Assembly (NCBI GenBank): GCA_007692485.1
Contig: REBY01000058.1
Location: 1 to 61,753, forward strand
DNA from: Pseudomonadaceae bacterium
GTDB lineage: Bacteria > Pseudomonadota > Gammaproteobacteria > Pseudomonadales > Pseudomonadaceae
Reading direction: 5' to 3'
Length of the DNA stretch: 61,753 nt
The notes below the pieces were generated by a model, which saw only the letters and a list, made by a program, of their open reading frames with translations, was not told the DNA's origin and did not search any database. Position 1 is the stretch's first letter; every line of letters starts with the position of its first letter. Positions 1 to 9,000 of this stretch are shown here, piece after piece. Both the position numbers and the translations under genes were made by a program.

Positions 1-226
1 TAGGCGCTTCTGGGGCCTCTACGGCCGCCGCTGCGGCTGCCGGTGCGGCAGCTGCCGGAGCCGGTGCTGCGGGCATGGGTTGCGGCGCAAAGTACTGTTG
101 CTGCGGAGCCAGCTGCTTGCTGTGACGGCTGATACGGACGGACTCTTCGCCCTCGTGAATCTCCAGTTCGTCAATGCCGGACTCCTCCAGCAGCTCAATC
201 AGTTTCTTTACTTTACGAATATCCAT
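1..226 (-). CDS. accB: Biotin carboxyl carrier protein of acetyl-CoA carboxylase, N-terminal part
   Basis: AccB carries the biotin that acetyl-CoA carboxylase uses to make malonyl-CoA in fatty acid synthesis. Only about the first 75 residues lie in the window. The N-terminus begins [20 protein letters not shown] and continues into a charged [13 protein letters not shown] segment, as in bacterial BCCPs. It then enters an Ala/Pro-rich linker, the flexible arm before the biotinyl domain. The biotinyl domain with its Met-Lys-Met site is outside the window. The gene follows aroQ with a 28-bp gap on the same strand; aroQ-accB(-accC) is a common pseudomonad order. Identity rests on the N-terminal helix, the acidic strand and the linker. 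Confidence 0.93.
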   Translation of the reverse strand, partial: MDIRKVKKLIELLEESGIDELEIHEGEESVRISRHSKQLAPQQQYFAPQPMPAAPAPAAAAPAAAAAAVEAPEAP

Positions 227-254
227 TGTTGTATGTACTCCAGTACGTATTTGT

Positions 255-710
255 TTATTGAGTCGAGTTCGTTGCTGCGGTGCGTTGTAAGGCGGCTTGC
301 AGGGCCAATTCGTAGCCCTGGGCACCCAGGCCGCAAATTACTCCTTCGGCTACATCGGAAAAGAAGGAGTGATGTCGAAAACTTTCACGCTGGTGCACGT
401 TGGATAGGTGCACCTCGATGAATGGGATGCTCACAGCGAGCAATGCGTCACGTATGGCAACGCTGGTATGGGTAAAAGCAGCCGGGTTGATGATGATGTA
501 ATCGATGGCTTCATTGCGGGCGGCATGGATGCGCTCGACCAATTCATGCTCGGCATTGGTTTGCAAGCTGAGCAGATGATGACCCTGGCTGCTGGCCAGT
601 TCGCGTAGGCGCTGGTCGATCTGGGCCAAGGTGATTGCACCATAGACACCCGGTTCGCGACTGCCTAACAGATTGAGATTGGGTCCGTGCAGAACCAGTA
701 TGCTGGCCAT
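255..710 (-). CDS. aroQ: 3-dehydroquinate dehydratase, type II
   Basis: Converts 3-dehydroquinate to 3-dehydroshikimate in the shikimate pathway; the type II family is a cytoplasmic dodecamer. The 151-residue protein opens with the family signature [21 protein letters not shown], which holds the catalytic Tyr of the flexible lid (GVYG). It also has [20 protein letters not shown] (substrate-binding Asn and His) and [16 protein letters not shown]. Length is normal for the family. It lies between dsbD and accB on the same strand. No convincing sigma-70 promoter was found in the 159-bp gap upstream. Confidence 0.97.
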   Translation of the reverse strand: MASILVLHGPNLNLLGSREPGVYGAITLAQIDQRLRELASSQGHHLLSLQTNAEHELVERIHAARNEAIDYIIINPAAFTHTSVAIRDALLAVSIPFIEVHLSNVHQRESFRHHSFFSDVAEGVICGLGAQGYELALQAALQRTAATNSTQ

Positions 711-744
711 GGCAATGAGTCCGGCTGAAAAGCATTTGCTGAGC

Positions 745-768
745 TGACCATAGGGTCAGAGTTCTGAC
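745..768. other. Overlapping short inverted repeats between dsbD and aroQ
   Basis: Two small dyads sit back to back: TGACC-ATAG-GGTCA at 745-758 and GTCAGA-GT-TCTGAC at 755-768, sharing GTCA. They lie between the dsbD stop and the aroQ start. They could be an operator or a weak hairpin ending dsbD mRNA. There is no T tract, so an intrinsic terminator is unlikely. Function is unknown. Confidence 0.35.
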
Positions 769-869
769 TGAGAGTTTGCCGGAAAGCGCTAGCGCTGTCC
801 AGAACCTGTTGGTTGCCCTCAGATAGCAGCATGATGCCCGCAAGAAGCCCGAAATTGTTCAGAAGTTGA

Positions 870-2729
870 TCAGGTCTGATCGGCCAGTGCTTGCAGTCGG
901 GCGCTAAAACCGCTGCGGTCGATCTCGCCCTGAATGCGTAGTTCGCCAGCTTCACTGCCGTCGGGCGAAAAAAACAGGAAGGCAGGAGGGCCGAAGAGTT
1001 GCTGTTGCTGCAGCCAGTTGCGCTGGTCGGCCGTGTTGGCCGTCAGGTCGAGTTTGATGCGGACCAGCCCAAGCGATTCCATCTCACGCTGAATATCCGG
1101 ATGGGCCAGAACGTCACGCTCGATCTGCTTGCAACTGATACACCAGTCGGCATATAGCTCGATGACGGCCGGGCGCTCTTGCTCGCGCGCTTGTTGCAGC
1201 ATGGCTTGGATGCCGGCTTGGTCGGTGACATTGGCAAAGCCGGTATTCGCTGCTGTGTCGGCACTACTGCTGTTAACGCCCAGATTGGCCAGGGGGCGCA
1301 AGGGGTCAGTATTGCCAGCCAGGCTACCAAACAGGGCTGCGGCGGCATAGATCGCACTGAGCAAGGCCAGGGTTTGGGCAATCTTTCCGGGTGCATTTTT
1401 CGGTGTGCGGTCAAACAAACCAAGGCGCACGGCCAGCCCGGCGGCCAAGGCGGCCCACAGCGCCAGGCTGATTGCGCCGGGTAGTACTCGCTCCATCAGC
1501 CAGATGGCAACACCGAGCAAGCCGAAGCCGAATAACTGTTTGACGGTTTCCAGCCAGGCGCCTGAGCGTGGCAGGAAGGCGTTACCGAAAACGGCCACTA
1601 GCAGCAGCGGCAGGCCCATGCCCAGGGCGAGGGCAAACAGGGTGGCGGCGCCAGTCATGGCGTTGCCGGTGGCGCTGATATACACCAGCGCGCCGGCCAG
1701 TGGAGCCGATATGCAGGGGGAAACGACCAGTGTTGAGATCACACCCATGGTAGCGGCGCCGGGGATTGAACCGCCGCGCGTGCGGCCAGCCAGGTGCTCG
1801 ATCGGTTCGCGCAAGCGAGCGGGTAAGCGCAGTTCGAACAGCCCAAACATGGCCAGGGCAAAAGCGACGAAGAACAGCGCGAAAATACTCAACACCCAGA
1901 CGGATTGCAGGCGGGCCTGGATATTCAGTGCGGCGCCAAAGGTACCGATCAGGGCGCCAACCAAGGCAAAGCTGATGGCCATGGCCAGGACATAACTAAG
2001 GGCCAGAATCAGCGCCCGAGGGCGGTCGATATCATCGCGGCCAACCACCAGGCTGGACAGAATCGGTAGCATGGGCAATACGCAGGGGGTAAAGGTCAGC
2101 CCCAGCCCGGCAAGAAAAAAAAGCAACAAGGCTAGGCCCAGCTGCTCGCCCTGCAGCAGGGATTGAAAGCGGCTGGCGCCGCCGGCATCCAGGGCGCCAC
2201 CGGTCGTCACGGTTGGGCTGAGCTGGCTGTCGTTCGCGGAGGTACCACTGGTGCCGGGCAAATCCAGGTACAGGGTTTCCGGCGGGTAGCAGAGACCAGC
2301 GTCGGCGCAGCCCTGAAAGCTGACTTGCAGCTGGCCACCAGGGATGTCACCGGCTGCATGTTCCAGCTGTACGCTGACTTCGTCGTAGTAGGCCTCGATA
2401 TCGCCAAAAAACTCATCATGCATGGCCTTGCCGGGCGGTAGTTCGATCCGGGTGATTTCGCTGCCATCGGTCAGTGCAAAATCAAAGCGGTGGCGATACA
2501 GGTAATACTCGGGGGCAATATCAAAATAGACCGTGATCTGTTGTTCATCGACTTCGCGCAGCATGGGGCGAAACGCCTCATGGACTGGCAGGAAGTCGTA
2601 CTGCATGGAGCTGCTGCCCGAGGAAAACAGGTTACTCAGGCTGCCACGGCTATCCGACGAAAACGGATTGGCCTGGACATGAGTGGCCAGCAACAGGGTC
2701 AGTATCAGCAGGGCGCGCAACAGCAGCAT
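870..2729 (-). CDS. dsbD: Thiol:disulfide interchange protein DsbD
   Basis: Inner-membrane electron carrier that takes reducing power from cytoplasmic thioredoxin to periplasmic partners such as DsbC and cytochrome c maturation proteins. The chosen ATG at 2729 directly precedes a hydrophobic signal peptide (MLLLRALLILTLLLATHVQA), giving 619 aa; an upstream extension to 2810 would put a polar stretch before the signal. Domains in order: periplasmic alpha domain with a Cys pair (GCADAGLCYPPE), a multi-span membrane domain with its two cysteines in FTPCVLPM and SPCISAPL, and a C-terminal thioredoxin-like domain with the CISC active site in YADWCISCKQ. All six functional cysteines are visible. 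It is probably transcribed with aroQ-accB. Confidence 0.95.
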   Translation of the reverse strand: MLLLRALLILTLLLATHVQANPFSSDSRGSLSNLFSSGSSSMQYDFLPVHEAFRPMLREVDEQQITVYFDIAPEYYLYRHRFDFALTDGSEITRIELPPGKAMHDEFFGDIEAYYDEVSVQLEHAAGDIPGGQLQVSFQGCADAGLCYPPETLYLDLPGTSGTSANDSQLSPTVTTGGALDAGGASRFQSLLQGEQLGLALLLFFLAGLGLTFTPCVLPMLPILSSLVVGRDDIDRPRALILALSYVLAMAISFALVGALIGTFGAALNIQARLQSVWVLSIFALFFVAFALAMFGLFELRLPARLREPIEHLAGRTRGGSIPGAATMGVISTLVVSPCISAPLAGALVYISATGNAMTGAATLFALALGMGLPLLLVAVFGNAFLPRSGAWLETVKQLFGFGLLGVAIWLMERVLPGAISLALWAALAAGLAVRLGLFDRTPKNAPGKIAQTLALLSAIYAAAALFGSLAGNTDPLRPLANLGVNSSSADTAANTGFANVTDQAGIQAMLQQAREQERPAVIELYADWCISCKQIERDVLAHPDIQREMESLGLVRIKLDLTANTADQRNWLQQQQLFGPPAFLFFSPDGSEAGELRIQGEIDRSGFSARLQALADQT

Positions 2730-2947
2730 AAAAAGTCTCGGTCGTTCAGAATGCCCCATCATAATGACACAGGCGGCGGCTGCCGAGTGGCAAATGGTCT
2801 CAGGGCGCAAATTACTGTTCAGCGCTATTGCTGAATGTTGCTGTCCAGACTGGCTGGAGCCAGTTGCTGGCTAACTGGTAAAATATGGTTTTGACAGCGC
2901 TCAGGGGCGTTCCGGCGCATTATTGGTTGATAATAAGGTGCTCAGCA

Positions 2948-3316
2948 ATGAAGAAAGCCAGTGGCTTACAGGCGCTTGGCGGCCTGGTTTACTCTACCGA
3001 GAGTGGGCGTATGTGCCCGGACTGTGGGGCGCCGGTTGCGCAGTGCGCTTGTGCCGAACAGGCTTTGCCGGAGGGTGATGGCATCGTTCGCGTGCGTCGC
3101 GAAAGCAAGGGGCGCGGCGGCAAGACGGTAACGACGGTTGCTGGCGTGTTACTGCCGGCAGACGAGGTCAAGGCCTTGGCCAAACGGATGAAAACCCGTT
3201 GTGGTTGTGGCGGTGCGGTGAAAGAGGGTGTGATCGAAATTCAGGGTGACCAAGTCGAGCTGCTGTGTGCCTGGCTGCGTGAGCAAGGCTTCAGCGTCAA
3301 GCGCAGTGGTGGCTGA
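2948..3316 (+). CDS. yciH: SUI1/eIF1-family translation factor YciH
   Basis: 122-residue bacterial homologue of eukaryotic eIF1, thought to affect start-site fidelity on the 30S subunit. The ATG at 2948 is preceded by AAGGTG at a suitable distance, and the product starts MKKASGLQALGGLVYSTESG as in the family. A short N-terminal Cys cluster (CPDCGAPVAQCAC) precedes the SUI1 domain. That domain has GRGGKTVTTVAG, KTRCGCGGAVKEGVIEIQGD and a C-terminal LLCAWLREQGF. It faces dsbD across a divergent promoter region and ends 2 bp from the convergent cmoM stop, with no room for a terminator. Confidence 0.93.
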   Translation: MKKASGLQALGGLVYSTESGRMCPDCGAPVAQCACAEQALPEGDGIVRVRRESKGRGGKTVTTVAGVLLPADEVKALAKRMKTRCGCGGAVKEGVIEIQGDQVELLCAWLREQGFSVKRSGG

Positions 3317-3318
3317 GC

Positions 3319-4083
3319 TCATTCACGTTTGAGCCACCAATGCAGGTAGCGCCCGAGCGGTGCGTAAGCGGGGTGTCGGCTGTAGGCCAGTTCTTCACGC
3401 ACCACATCATCTTGCTGGGCCAGATGTTGCCAATCGGGTGGCATGTAATCGTAAAACACGCGAATTCCGCTCTCATGCACTTTCACCAGCCCGACATCTT
3501 TGGCTGATTGCGCCAGCTCTCGCGGATCCACGGGTTGCTGTGGGGTGAGCCCCCGCTGACCAACGCCGGCCAGCTGTTGACGCTCCAGTTTGCGGAACTG
3601 ACCCTTGATCAAGTTACGATAGATCAAGGCGTCGCGGTTATAGAAGGCGAGCGAGAGCCTGCCGCCGGGACGCATCAACGTGTACAGGTGTGCTAATGCG
3701 GCATGTGGATCGGCCAGCCATTCGAGGACAGCGTGGCAAATGACCAGGTCAAATTGCTCCCCCTGCGCGGGCAGCTCCTGCAACGGATATTGCCAATAGG
3801 TTTTAGCTGGGGTTTTAGCGCTGTTGAGGCGATCACGGGCCGCGTCGAGCATGTCGGCCGAAGGCTCGCTCACCGTAACCTGATGCCCGCGGGCCGCCAG
3901 CCAGGCACTGATATGGCCCAGCCCGGCACCTACATCGAGCACTTTTAGCGGGGCGCCAGCCGGCTCCGGCAGCCATTCCTGCAGATCCCGTGTCAGTACA
4001 GCAAGGCGGATGGCACCCTTGGGGCCAGCATAGATCTTGCGAGCCAGGTGACTGCCTAGCTGATCGAAGTATCGGTCATTCAT
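3319..4083 (-). CDS. cmoM: tRNA 5-carboxymethoxyuridine methyltransferase CmoM (SmtA family)
   Basis: SAM-dependent methyltransferase of 254 aa. In the family it methylates 5-carboxymethoxyuridine at the wobble position of certain tRNAs. Motif I is LDVGAGLGHISAWLA near residue 50, followed by VTVSEPSADML and the post-II motif VICHAVLEWLADPHAAL. The ATG at 4083 (MNDRYFDQLGSHLARKIY) matches the family N-terminus (Asp-Arg-x-Phe-Asp); upstream in-frame starts look spurious. The C-terminal half, with YDYMPP and a Trp/His-rich tail ending LGRYLHWWLKRE, also fits CmoM. It lies downstream of ppa, separated by the ppa terminator. Confidence 0.85.
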   Translation of the reverse strand: MNDRYFDQLGSHLARKIYAGPKGAIRLAVLTRDLQEWLPEPAGAPLKVLDVGAGLGHISAWLAARGHQVTVSEPSADMLDAARDRLNSAKTPAKTYWQYPLQELPAQGEQFDLVICHAVLEWLADPHAALAHLYTLMRPGGRLSLAFYNRDALIYRNLIKGQFRKLERQQLAGVGQRGLTPQQPVDPRELAQSAKDVGLVKVHESGIRVFYDYMPPDWQHLAQQDDVVREELAYSRHPAYAPLGRYLHWWLKRE

Positions 4084-4157
4084 TATTGCGCAGGGTGCCT
4101 TGCAGCTAAAGGAGCGAAAGATAGTGTACCCGACGAGCATGGCTGGCGCGCGGGCAT

Positions 4158-4187
4158 AAAAAAAGCCAGCTTGTGGCCGGCTTTTTC
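4158..4187 (-). terminator. Intrinsic terminator of ppa
   Basis: Read on the minus strand, the arms GCCGGC (4181-4176) and GCTGGC (4170-4165) enclose the 5-nt loop CACAA and are followed by seven T residues, with A residues on the other side. One pair is G-U on the minus strand but A-C on the plus strand, so the stem is complete only for minus-strand RNA. It lies 15 bp past the ppa stop. Confidence 0.9.
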
Positions 4188-4201
4188 AGGGGGCAGGAAG
4201 C

Positions 4202-4729
4202 TTATTTTTGGTAGGCTTCCACGGCCTTAACAATCTCCGCACGGGCTTCGTCAGCGTTGCCCCAGCGGTCGATCTTGACCCATTTTCCGGCTTCAAGATC
4301 TTTGTAGTTTTCGAAGAAGTGCTGGATCTGTTGAATCAGCAGCTCCGGCAAATCAGTGTGTTCTTTGATGTCGCGGTACAGCACGCTGAGTTTGTCGTGC
4401 GGGACTGCGATCAGCTTGGCATCGCCACCGCCATCATCGGTCATATGCAGTACACCGACTGGGCGTGCGCGAATCACGGCGCCGGGCGCTACCGGGTGCG
4501 GGGTCACGACCAGAACGTCGAGCGGGTCGCCATCATCAGCCAGGGTGTTGGGAATATAGCCGTAGTTGGCCGGGTAGAACATTGGCGTGGCCATGAAGCG
4601 ATCGACAAAAAGCGCGCTGCTGTCTTTGTCGATTTCGTATTTAATCGGCGCGTGGTTGGCGGGAATCTCGATAGCGACATAAATGTCGTTGGGGATGTCT
4701 TTGCCTGCGGGGATCTGGTCGTAGCTCAT
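4202..4729 (-). CDS. ppa: Inorganic pyrophosphatase, family I
   Basis: Hydrolyses PPi to phosphate, pulling biosynthetic reactions forward; soluble and Mg-dependent. The 175-aa product has the family I metal-binding signature [13 protein letters not shown] with the expected Asp residues, plus [17 protein letters not shown] and the C-terminal [20 protein letters not shown]. It has its own promoter upstream and terminator downstream, so it is a single-gene unit. A probable PPi-using phosphofructokinase is encoded less than 1 kb upstream on the same strand, so the two proteins would compete for PPi. Confidence 0.97.
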   Translation of the reverse strand: MSYDQIPAGKDIPNDIYVAIEIPANHAPIKYEIDKDSSALFVDRFMATPMFYPANYGYIPNTLADDGDPLDVLVVTPHPVAPGAVIRARPVGVLHMTDDGGGDAKLIAVPHDKLSVLYRDIKEHTDLPELLIQQIQHFFENYKDLEAGKWVKIDRWGNADEARAEIVKAVEAYQK

Positions 4730-4768
4730 GGGTTACCTGATTCGGGCATGAAGGAAAAAGTCGCGCGC

Positions 4769-4797
4769 ATTATAGGCTTTCGGCGCGGGGATACCAA
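4769..4797 (-). promoter_or_regulatory. Sigma-70-type promoter of ppa
   Basis: On the minus strand TTGGTA (4797-4792) and a perfect TATAAT (4774-4769) are separated by 17 bp. Transcription would start near 4762, about 30 bp before the ppa ATG at 4729. An AGGTAA ribosome site precedes the ATG. The -35 matches consensus at four of six positions. Confidence 0.7.
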
Positions 4798-4871
4798 GTA
4801 AAATGCGTTCGACCAAGGTATAGGTGAGCTGCCAGTAATTTCAATACTCTGCCTGGAGGTGTTGCAATATC

Positions 4872-4907
4872 GCTGCTCCAGGCACCCTTAACCCCGTGCC
4901 TGGCAGC
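4872..4907. other. Strong hairpin between the GNAT gene and ppa
   Basis: CCAGGCAC (4878-4885) and GTGCCTGG (4896-4903) form a perfect 8-bp stem with a 10-nt loop. It can be extended by GCTG/CAGC across a 2-nt bulge. It sits about 35 bp after the end of the minus-strand acetyltransferase gene and upstream of the ppa promoter. It lacks a clear T tract, so it may be a weak or factor-assisted terminator. Confidence 0.5.
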
Positions 4908-4940
4908 TTGTTATGCGTGTTTTGATCAGCGAGTCGCTAT

Positions 4941-5387
4941 TTAAAGCTTTGCGGCAAAGTAACGGAAATCGACATCATCGCTGAAACCCAGTGAGCGATA
5001 GAGCTCATGAGCTACCTCATTGCCTTCACCGGTCATCACTGTCATGCGACCAATGCCCTTGCTTTTGGCCAGCTCTTTGGCGTGGTTGATCATGCGGTCA
5101 GCAACCAACTGGCGGCGGGCTTCTTCAATCACATAAATACCTTTGAGCACCCAACTGGCGGTCAAGGTCAGGGCGGAAAAGCTGGGGATGAATTGGCAAA
5201 AGCCGAGCACCTTCCCGCTGTCGTCATCTTCGGCGAGCAAAATGACCGCTTCATCTTCCTGCAGGCGAGCGCGCAGAAAGCGTTCTGAGGCTTCCGGCTT
5301 GGGCAATTGGCCGTAAAACTCGCGGTATTTGATAAACAGCGGGGTGATTTCATCCAGGCGCTCTACGCCCGCTTGCACAATACGCAT
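4941..5387 (-). CDS. GNAT-family N-acetyltransferase
   Basis: 148-residue protein with the GCN5-related acetyltransferase fold: N-terminal MRIVQAGVERLDEITPLFIKY, a central core ILLAEDDDSGKVLGFCQF, and the acetyl-CoA-binding region IYVIEEARRQLVADRMINHA. In that region the usual Q/RxxGxG/A loop is altered (RRQLVA in place of a Gly-rich loop). The C-terminal NEVAHELYRSLGF is typical. The ATG is supported by AGAGGAA six bases upstream. Substrate cannot be predicted. It lies between pfp (with its terminator) and ppa, apparently as its own unit. Confidence 0.85.
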   Translation of the reverse strand: MRIVQAGVERLDEITPLFIKYREFYGQLPKPEASERFLRARLQEDEAVILLAEDDDSGKVLGFCQFIPSFSALTLTASWVLKGIYVIEEARRQLVADRMINHAKELAKSKGIGRMTVMTGEGNEVAHELYRSLGFSDDVDFRYFAAKL

Positions 5388-5484
5388 ACGAATTCCTCTG
5401 ATCTGGTCAGTTAGTGGCTACCAGCATGAATGGGGTCAGCGATAAAATCCTGCCTCAGGGCGAGACAATGCGCAATGGGGCAAA

Positions 5485-5519
5485 GAAAAAAAACGGCCCC
5501 CTGTGTTTCTCGGGGGCCG
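5485..5519 (-). terminator. Intrinsic terminator of the PPi-phosphofructokinase gene
   Basis: Minus-strand stem CGGCCCCC / GGGGGCCG (5519-5512 with 5501-5494), a 10-nt loop, and eight T residues (5493-5486). This is a strong classical terminator 19 bp after the pfp stop. Confidence 0.93.
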
Positions 5520-5537
5520 CTCTTGGAAGGCAGTGAC

Positions 5538-6797
5538 TCAGACGCTGAACGGTGGCAGCTTGCGGGCAACGCTGGTATTAGTCAGGCGCACGTAGCTGGG
5601 CATGCCGTTTTTGAACGGTGGCGCATCTTCGCCCTGGATCAGCGGTGACAGGTAGCGGCGGCAGGCGTCAGTGATATGAAAGCCGTCGGCGCTGATGAAA
5701 TCACGCGGCATGAACTTCTCAACGTTGGCGACATCCTTCAGCGGTGCTTCGATGATGTCCCACTGGTAGGGGCTGTCCTGCTGGCGGCGGATGGCTGGCA
5801 TGACTGAGTTCTTGCCGGCCAGGGCCATTTCAACAGCCGCTACACCTAAGGCATAGGCCTGTTCGACATCGACTTTGGAGGCGATGTGGCGTGCGGCGCG
5901 TTGCAGGTAGTCAGCGACAGCCCAGTGATATTTGTAACCCAGCTCATCCTTGACCAGCTTGGCAATCGTCGGCGCTACGCCGCCCAGTTGGGCGTGGCCG
6001 AAGGCATCGGTCAGGCCGGTTTCCGAAAGAAATTTGCCGTCAGTATTCTTTATGCCTTCGGAAACACCGATCACACAGTAGCCGTAAGCTTTGACGCATT
6101 CGTCGACGCGGGCGAGAAAGGTCGCTTGGTCAAATTCAACTTCGGGGAACAGCAGGATGTGTGGTGCTTCCCCTTCGGCTTCGCTGGCCAGGCCGCAGGC
6201 AGCCGTAATCCAGCCGGCATGTCGACCCATGACTTCCATAATGAAGACCTTGGTTGAGGTGGCGCACATGGAGGCCACATCAAAACCAGCCTCGCGGATC
6301 GAGGTGGCGACATATTTGGCGACTGAGCCAAAACCGGGGCAGCAATCGGTGACTGGCAAATCGTTATCGACGGTTTTGGGTACATGAATGGCCTGGATCG
6401 GGTAGCCCATGGTTTCTGCCAATTGGGAGACCTTGAGACAGGTGTCAGCGGAATCGCCGCCACCATTGTAAAAGAAGTAACCAATATTGTGTGCCTTGAA
6501 GACCTCGATCAGGCGCTCGTATTCTGCACGATTGGCATCCAGGCTTTTCAGTTTATAGCGACAAGAACCAAAGGCGCCGGAGGGTGTGTGCCGCAGGGCG
6601 GCAATGTTGTCGGCGGACTCCAGGCTGGTGTCGATCAGATCTTCGGTCAGTGCGCCGATGATGCCATTGCGGCCTGCGTATACGGTACCAATCCGATCCC
6701 CATGTTTGCGTGCGGTTTCGATCAGGCCGGCAGCAGAGGCATTGATAACAGCGGTAACACCGCCAGATTGGGCGTAAAAAGCGTTCTTGACAGTCAT
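5538..6797 (-). CDS. pfp: Pyrophosphate-type 6-phosphofructokinase
   Basis: Phosphofructokinase of 419 aa, longer than the roughly 320-aa ATP enzyme of E. coli. Two positions separate ATP-users from PPi-users. Where ATP enzymes read GGDGS this protein reads GGGDS (residues 112-116, Asp115). Where they have Gly before TIDND it has Lys141 in PKTVDND. An Asp plus Lys at these places is the hallmark of PPi-dependent, usually reversible enzymes. Other motifs are the N-terminal SGGVTAVINA, a Gly-rich QAIHVPKTVDNDL, and MGRHAGWITAA. The start is supported by GGAG six bases upstream. Neighbours ppa and GNAT share the strand. Pseudomonads generally lack ATP-PFK, so this gene could close the gap in the Embden-Meyerhof route or act in gluconeogenesis. 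Confidence 0.93.
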   Translation of the reverse strand: MTVKNAFYAQSGGVTAVINASAAGLIETARKHGDRIGTVYAGRNGIIGALTEDLIDTSLESADNIAALRHTPSGAFGSCRYKLKSLDANRAEYERLIEVFKAHNIGYFFYNGGGDSADTCLKVSQLAETMGYPIQAIHVPKTVDNDLPVTDCCPGFGSVAKYVATSIREAGFDVASMCATSTKVFIMEVMGRHAGWITAACGLASEAEGEAPHILLFPEVEFDQATFLARVDECVKAYGYCVIGVSEGIKNTDGKFLSETGLTDAFGHAQLGGVAPTIAKLVKDELGYKYHWAVADYLQRAARHIASKVDVEQAYALGVAAVEMALAGKNSVMPAIRRQQDSPYQWDIIEAPLKDVANVEKFMPRDFISADGFHITDACRRYLSPLIQGEDAPPFKNGMPSYVRLTNTSVARKLPPFSV

Positions 6798-7005
6798 GCA
6801 GGCTCCATTTGTGCGCTTAGCCAGTCCTGAACCAGTCTGGCAACCGAAGGGTCATATTTGAATGGCGCGAATGATAGCGGAAACCCGTTGCTTTTGCATG
6901 GCCGTCCGGCGGGCATGGTAAACTCACTGCACTGACCAGGCTGCCAGCGCACTGTCTCGGAATTTGTCTTTGCAGCTAGCAGTTTACTTTACAGGGAGCA
7001 CTGCG

Positions 7006-8367
7006 TTGCATATCCATATCCTCGGTATTTGCGGCACCTTTATGGGTTCATTGGCCTTGCTGGCTCGAGAGCTGGGGCATCAGGTGACCGGTTCGGATGC
7101 CAATGTTTACCCACCGATGAGTACCCAGTTGGCGGCGCAGGGGATTGAGCTGCAGGAAGGTTATGCCCCGGAGCATCTGCAGCCGGCACCGGATCTGGTG
7201 GTGATTGGTAATGCGCTGTCACGGGGCAATCCGGCGGTAGAGTATGTGCTGGACCAGGGGTTGCCCTATGTGTCTGGCCCGCAGTGGCTCGCCGATCACG
7301 TGTTGCAGGAGCGCTGGGTGTTGGCGGTAGCGGGCACCCATGGCAAGACCACGACAGCGAGCATGCTGGCGTGGTTGCTGGAAGACGCTGGCATGGCGCC
7401 CGGTTATCTGATCGGTGGTGTGCCGCAGAATTTTGGTGTCTCCGCTCGCCTGGGTGATACCCCTTTTTTCGTTGTCGAAGCGGATGAATACGATAGCGCC
7501 TTCTTTGATAAGCGATCAAAGTTTGTGCATTACCGCCCGCGGACTCTGGTGATGAATAATCTGGAATACGATCATGCAGACATTTTCCCTGATCTGGCGT
7601 CGATCGAGCGGCAGTTTCATCATCTGGTGCGCATTGTTCCGGCTGGCGGCCTGATTATTCATCCGCAAGCAGACGCGGCCTTGCAGCGGGTGATTGCTCA
7701 GGGCTGCTGGACGCCGCGGCAAACTACGGGTGCTGCCGGCGACTGGCAGGCGACATTACTGGCTGCCGACGGCTCACACTTCGAGGTCTGGCTCCAGGGT
7801 GTATGCCAGGGAGAGGTACGCTGGCAGCAAACCGGCGAGCACAGTGTTGCCAATGCTTTGGTAGCACTGGCTGCTGCGCGACATGTTGGCGTAAGCCCGG
7901 CGCAGGGTATTGCTGCGCTGGCCCGCTTTGCCAGCGTCAAACGACGCATGGAGTTGCTGGCCGAAATCCAGGGGATTCGCGTTTACGACGACTTTGCCCA
8001 TCACCCGACGGCGATTGCCACTACGCTGGCCGGGGTACGCAAGCAAGTGGGCAGCGCGCAGGTTATCGCTGTGATTGAGCCGCGTTCAAATACCATGCGC
8101 CTGGGTAGTCATCAGGCCGCGTTGCCGGCCAGCGTGGCTGATGCCAGCGAGGTGATCTGGTATCAGCCACCAGGGCTGGATTGGTCGTTGGATGAGATAA
8201 TCACCGACAGCCCCGTACCTGCTCAGGTGCTGGATTCGACCGCGGCGATTATTGATCGGGTACTGACAGTCGCTCAACCGGGCTGTCAGGTTGTTATTAT
8301 GAGCAATGGCAGTTTTGCCGGTTTGCACGGCCAGCTGGTTGCCGCACTGGAGCAGCACTATGCCTGA
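7006..8367 (+). CDS. mpl: UDP-N-acetylmuramate:L-alanyl-gamma-D-glutamyl-meso-diaminopimelate ligase
   Basis: Murein-recycling ligase that joins recovered tripeptide to UDP-MurNAc. The start is a TTG at 7006, giving [26 protein letters not shown] lies 7 bp upstream and the known family N-terminus begins exactly here. An earlier TTG at 6964 adds residues foreign to the family. The 453-aa product has the Mur-ligase layout: N-terminal UDP-binding domain with [16 protein letters not shown] loop [12 protein letters not shown] near residue 110, the central [18 protein letters not shown], and a C-terminal domain with [11 protein letters not shown]. It overlaps ubiX by 8 bp. Confidence 0.96.
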   Translation: MHIHILGICGTFMGSLALLARELGHQVTGSDANVYPPMSTQLAAQGIELQEGYAPEHLQPAPDLVVIGNALSRGNPAVEYVLDQGLPYVSGPQWLADHVLQERWVLAVAGTHGKTTTASMLAWLLEDAGMAPGYLIGGVPQNFGVSARLGDTPFFVVEADEYDSAFFDKRSKFVHYRPRTLVMNNLEYDHADIFPDLASIERQFHHLVRIVPAGGLIIHPQADAALQRVIAQGCWTPRQTTGAAGDWQATLLAADGSHFEVWLQGVCQGEVRWQQTGEHSVANALVALAAARHVGVSPAQGIAALARFASVKRRMELLAEIQGIRVYDDFAHHPTAIATTLAGVRKQVGSAQVIAVIEPRSNTMRLGSHQAALPASVADASEVIWYQPPGLDWSLDEIITDSPVPAQVLDSTAAIIDRVLTVAQPGCQVVIMSNGSFAGLHGQLVAALEQHYA

Positions 8368-8983
8368 ACAACGGGTAACTCTTGCAGTGACTGGCGCCTC
8401 TGGCGCCCAATACGCCATGCGCCTGCTGGATTGTCTGATCAAGGCGGATGTCGAAGTGTTCTTCCTTATTTCGCAGGCCGCGCAATTGGTTATGGCCACC
8501 GAAACACAGTGGCAGCTGCCGCCCAAGCCGCAGGCGTTGCAGGCTTTTCTGACAGAACGTTTTGCCGCTCGTGAGGGTCAGATTCGGGTATTCGGCAAGC
8601 AGGACTGGATGGCGCCAGTGGCGTCTGGGTCCGGAGCGCCGGGCGCTATGGTGGTATGCCCCTGTTCTACCGGGTGCCTGTCAGCCATTGCCACCGGGGC
8701 GAGCAACAACCTGATTGAGCGGGCGGCGGATGTAGCGCTGAAAGAGCGGCGCAAGTTGATTCTGGTTCCGCGTGAGGCCCCGTATTCAACATTGCATCTG
8801 GAAAATATGTTGAAACTGAGCCAGATGGGCGCGGTGATTCTGCCGGCCAGTCCCGGCTTTTATCATCAGCCGGCCAGCATTGATGACCTGATCGACTTTG
8901 TCGTGGCGCGGATCCTCAACCAGTTGGGTATTGAACAAAGGCTATTGGCCCGTTGGGGCGAACAGCCACTTTCTCAGGATTAA
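8360..8983 (+). CDS. ubiX: Flavin prenyltransferase UbiX
   Basis: Makes prenylated FMN, the cofactor UbiD needs to decarboxylate the ubiquinone precursor. The 207-aa protein has the N-terminal flavin-binding [17 protein letters not shown], and the middle [44 protein letters not shown] with the signature Cys-Pro-Cys and Pro-Arg-Glu. It ends with [16 protein letters not shown]. Its ATG overlaps the mpl stop, so the two are translationally coupled. ubiUVT, another ubiquinone module, lies 13 kb downstream. Confidence 0.96.
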   Translation: MPEQRVTLAVTGASGAQYAMRLLDCLIKADVEVFFLISQAAQLVMATETQWQLPPKPQALQAFLTERFAAREGQIRVFGKQDWMAPVASGSGAPGAMVVCPCSTGCLSAIATGASNNLIERAADVALKERRKLILVPREAPYSTLHLENMLKLSQMGAVILPASPGFYHQPASIDDLIDFVVARILNQLGIEQRLLARWGEQPLSQD

Positions 8984-9000
8984 CTTTTTCAGGACCTGGT

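Noticed and set aside
2811-2947. Promoters in the dsbD/yciH divergent region
   Set aside because: TAAAAT near 2878 resembles a -10, but no -35 at proper spacing was found.
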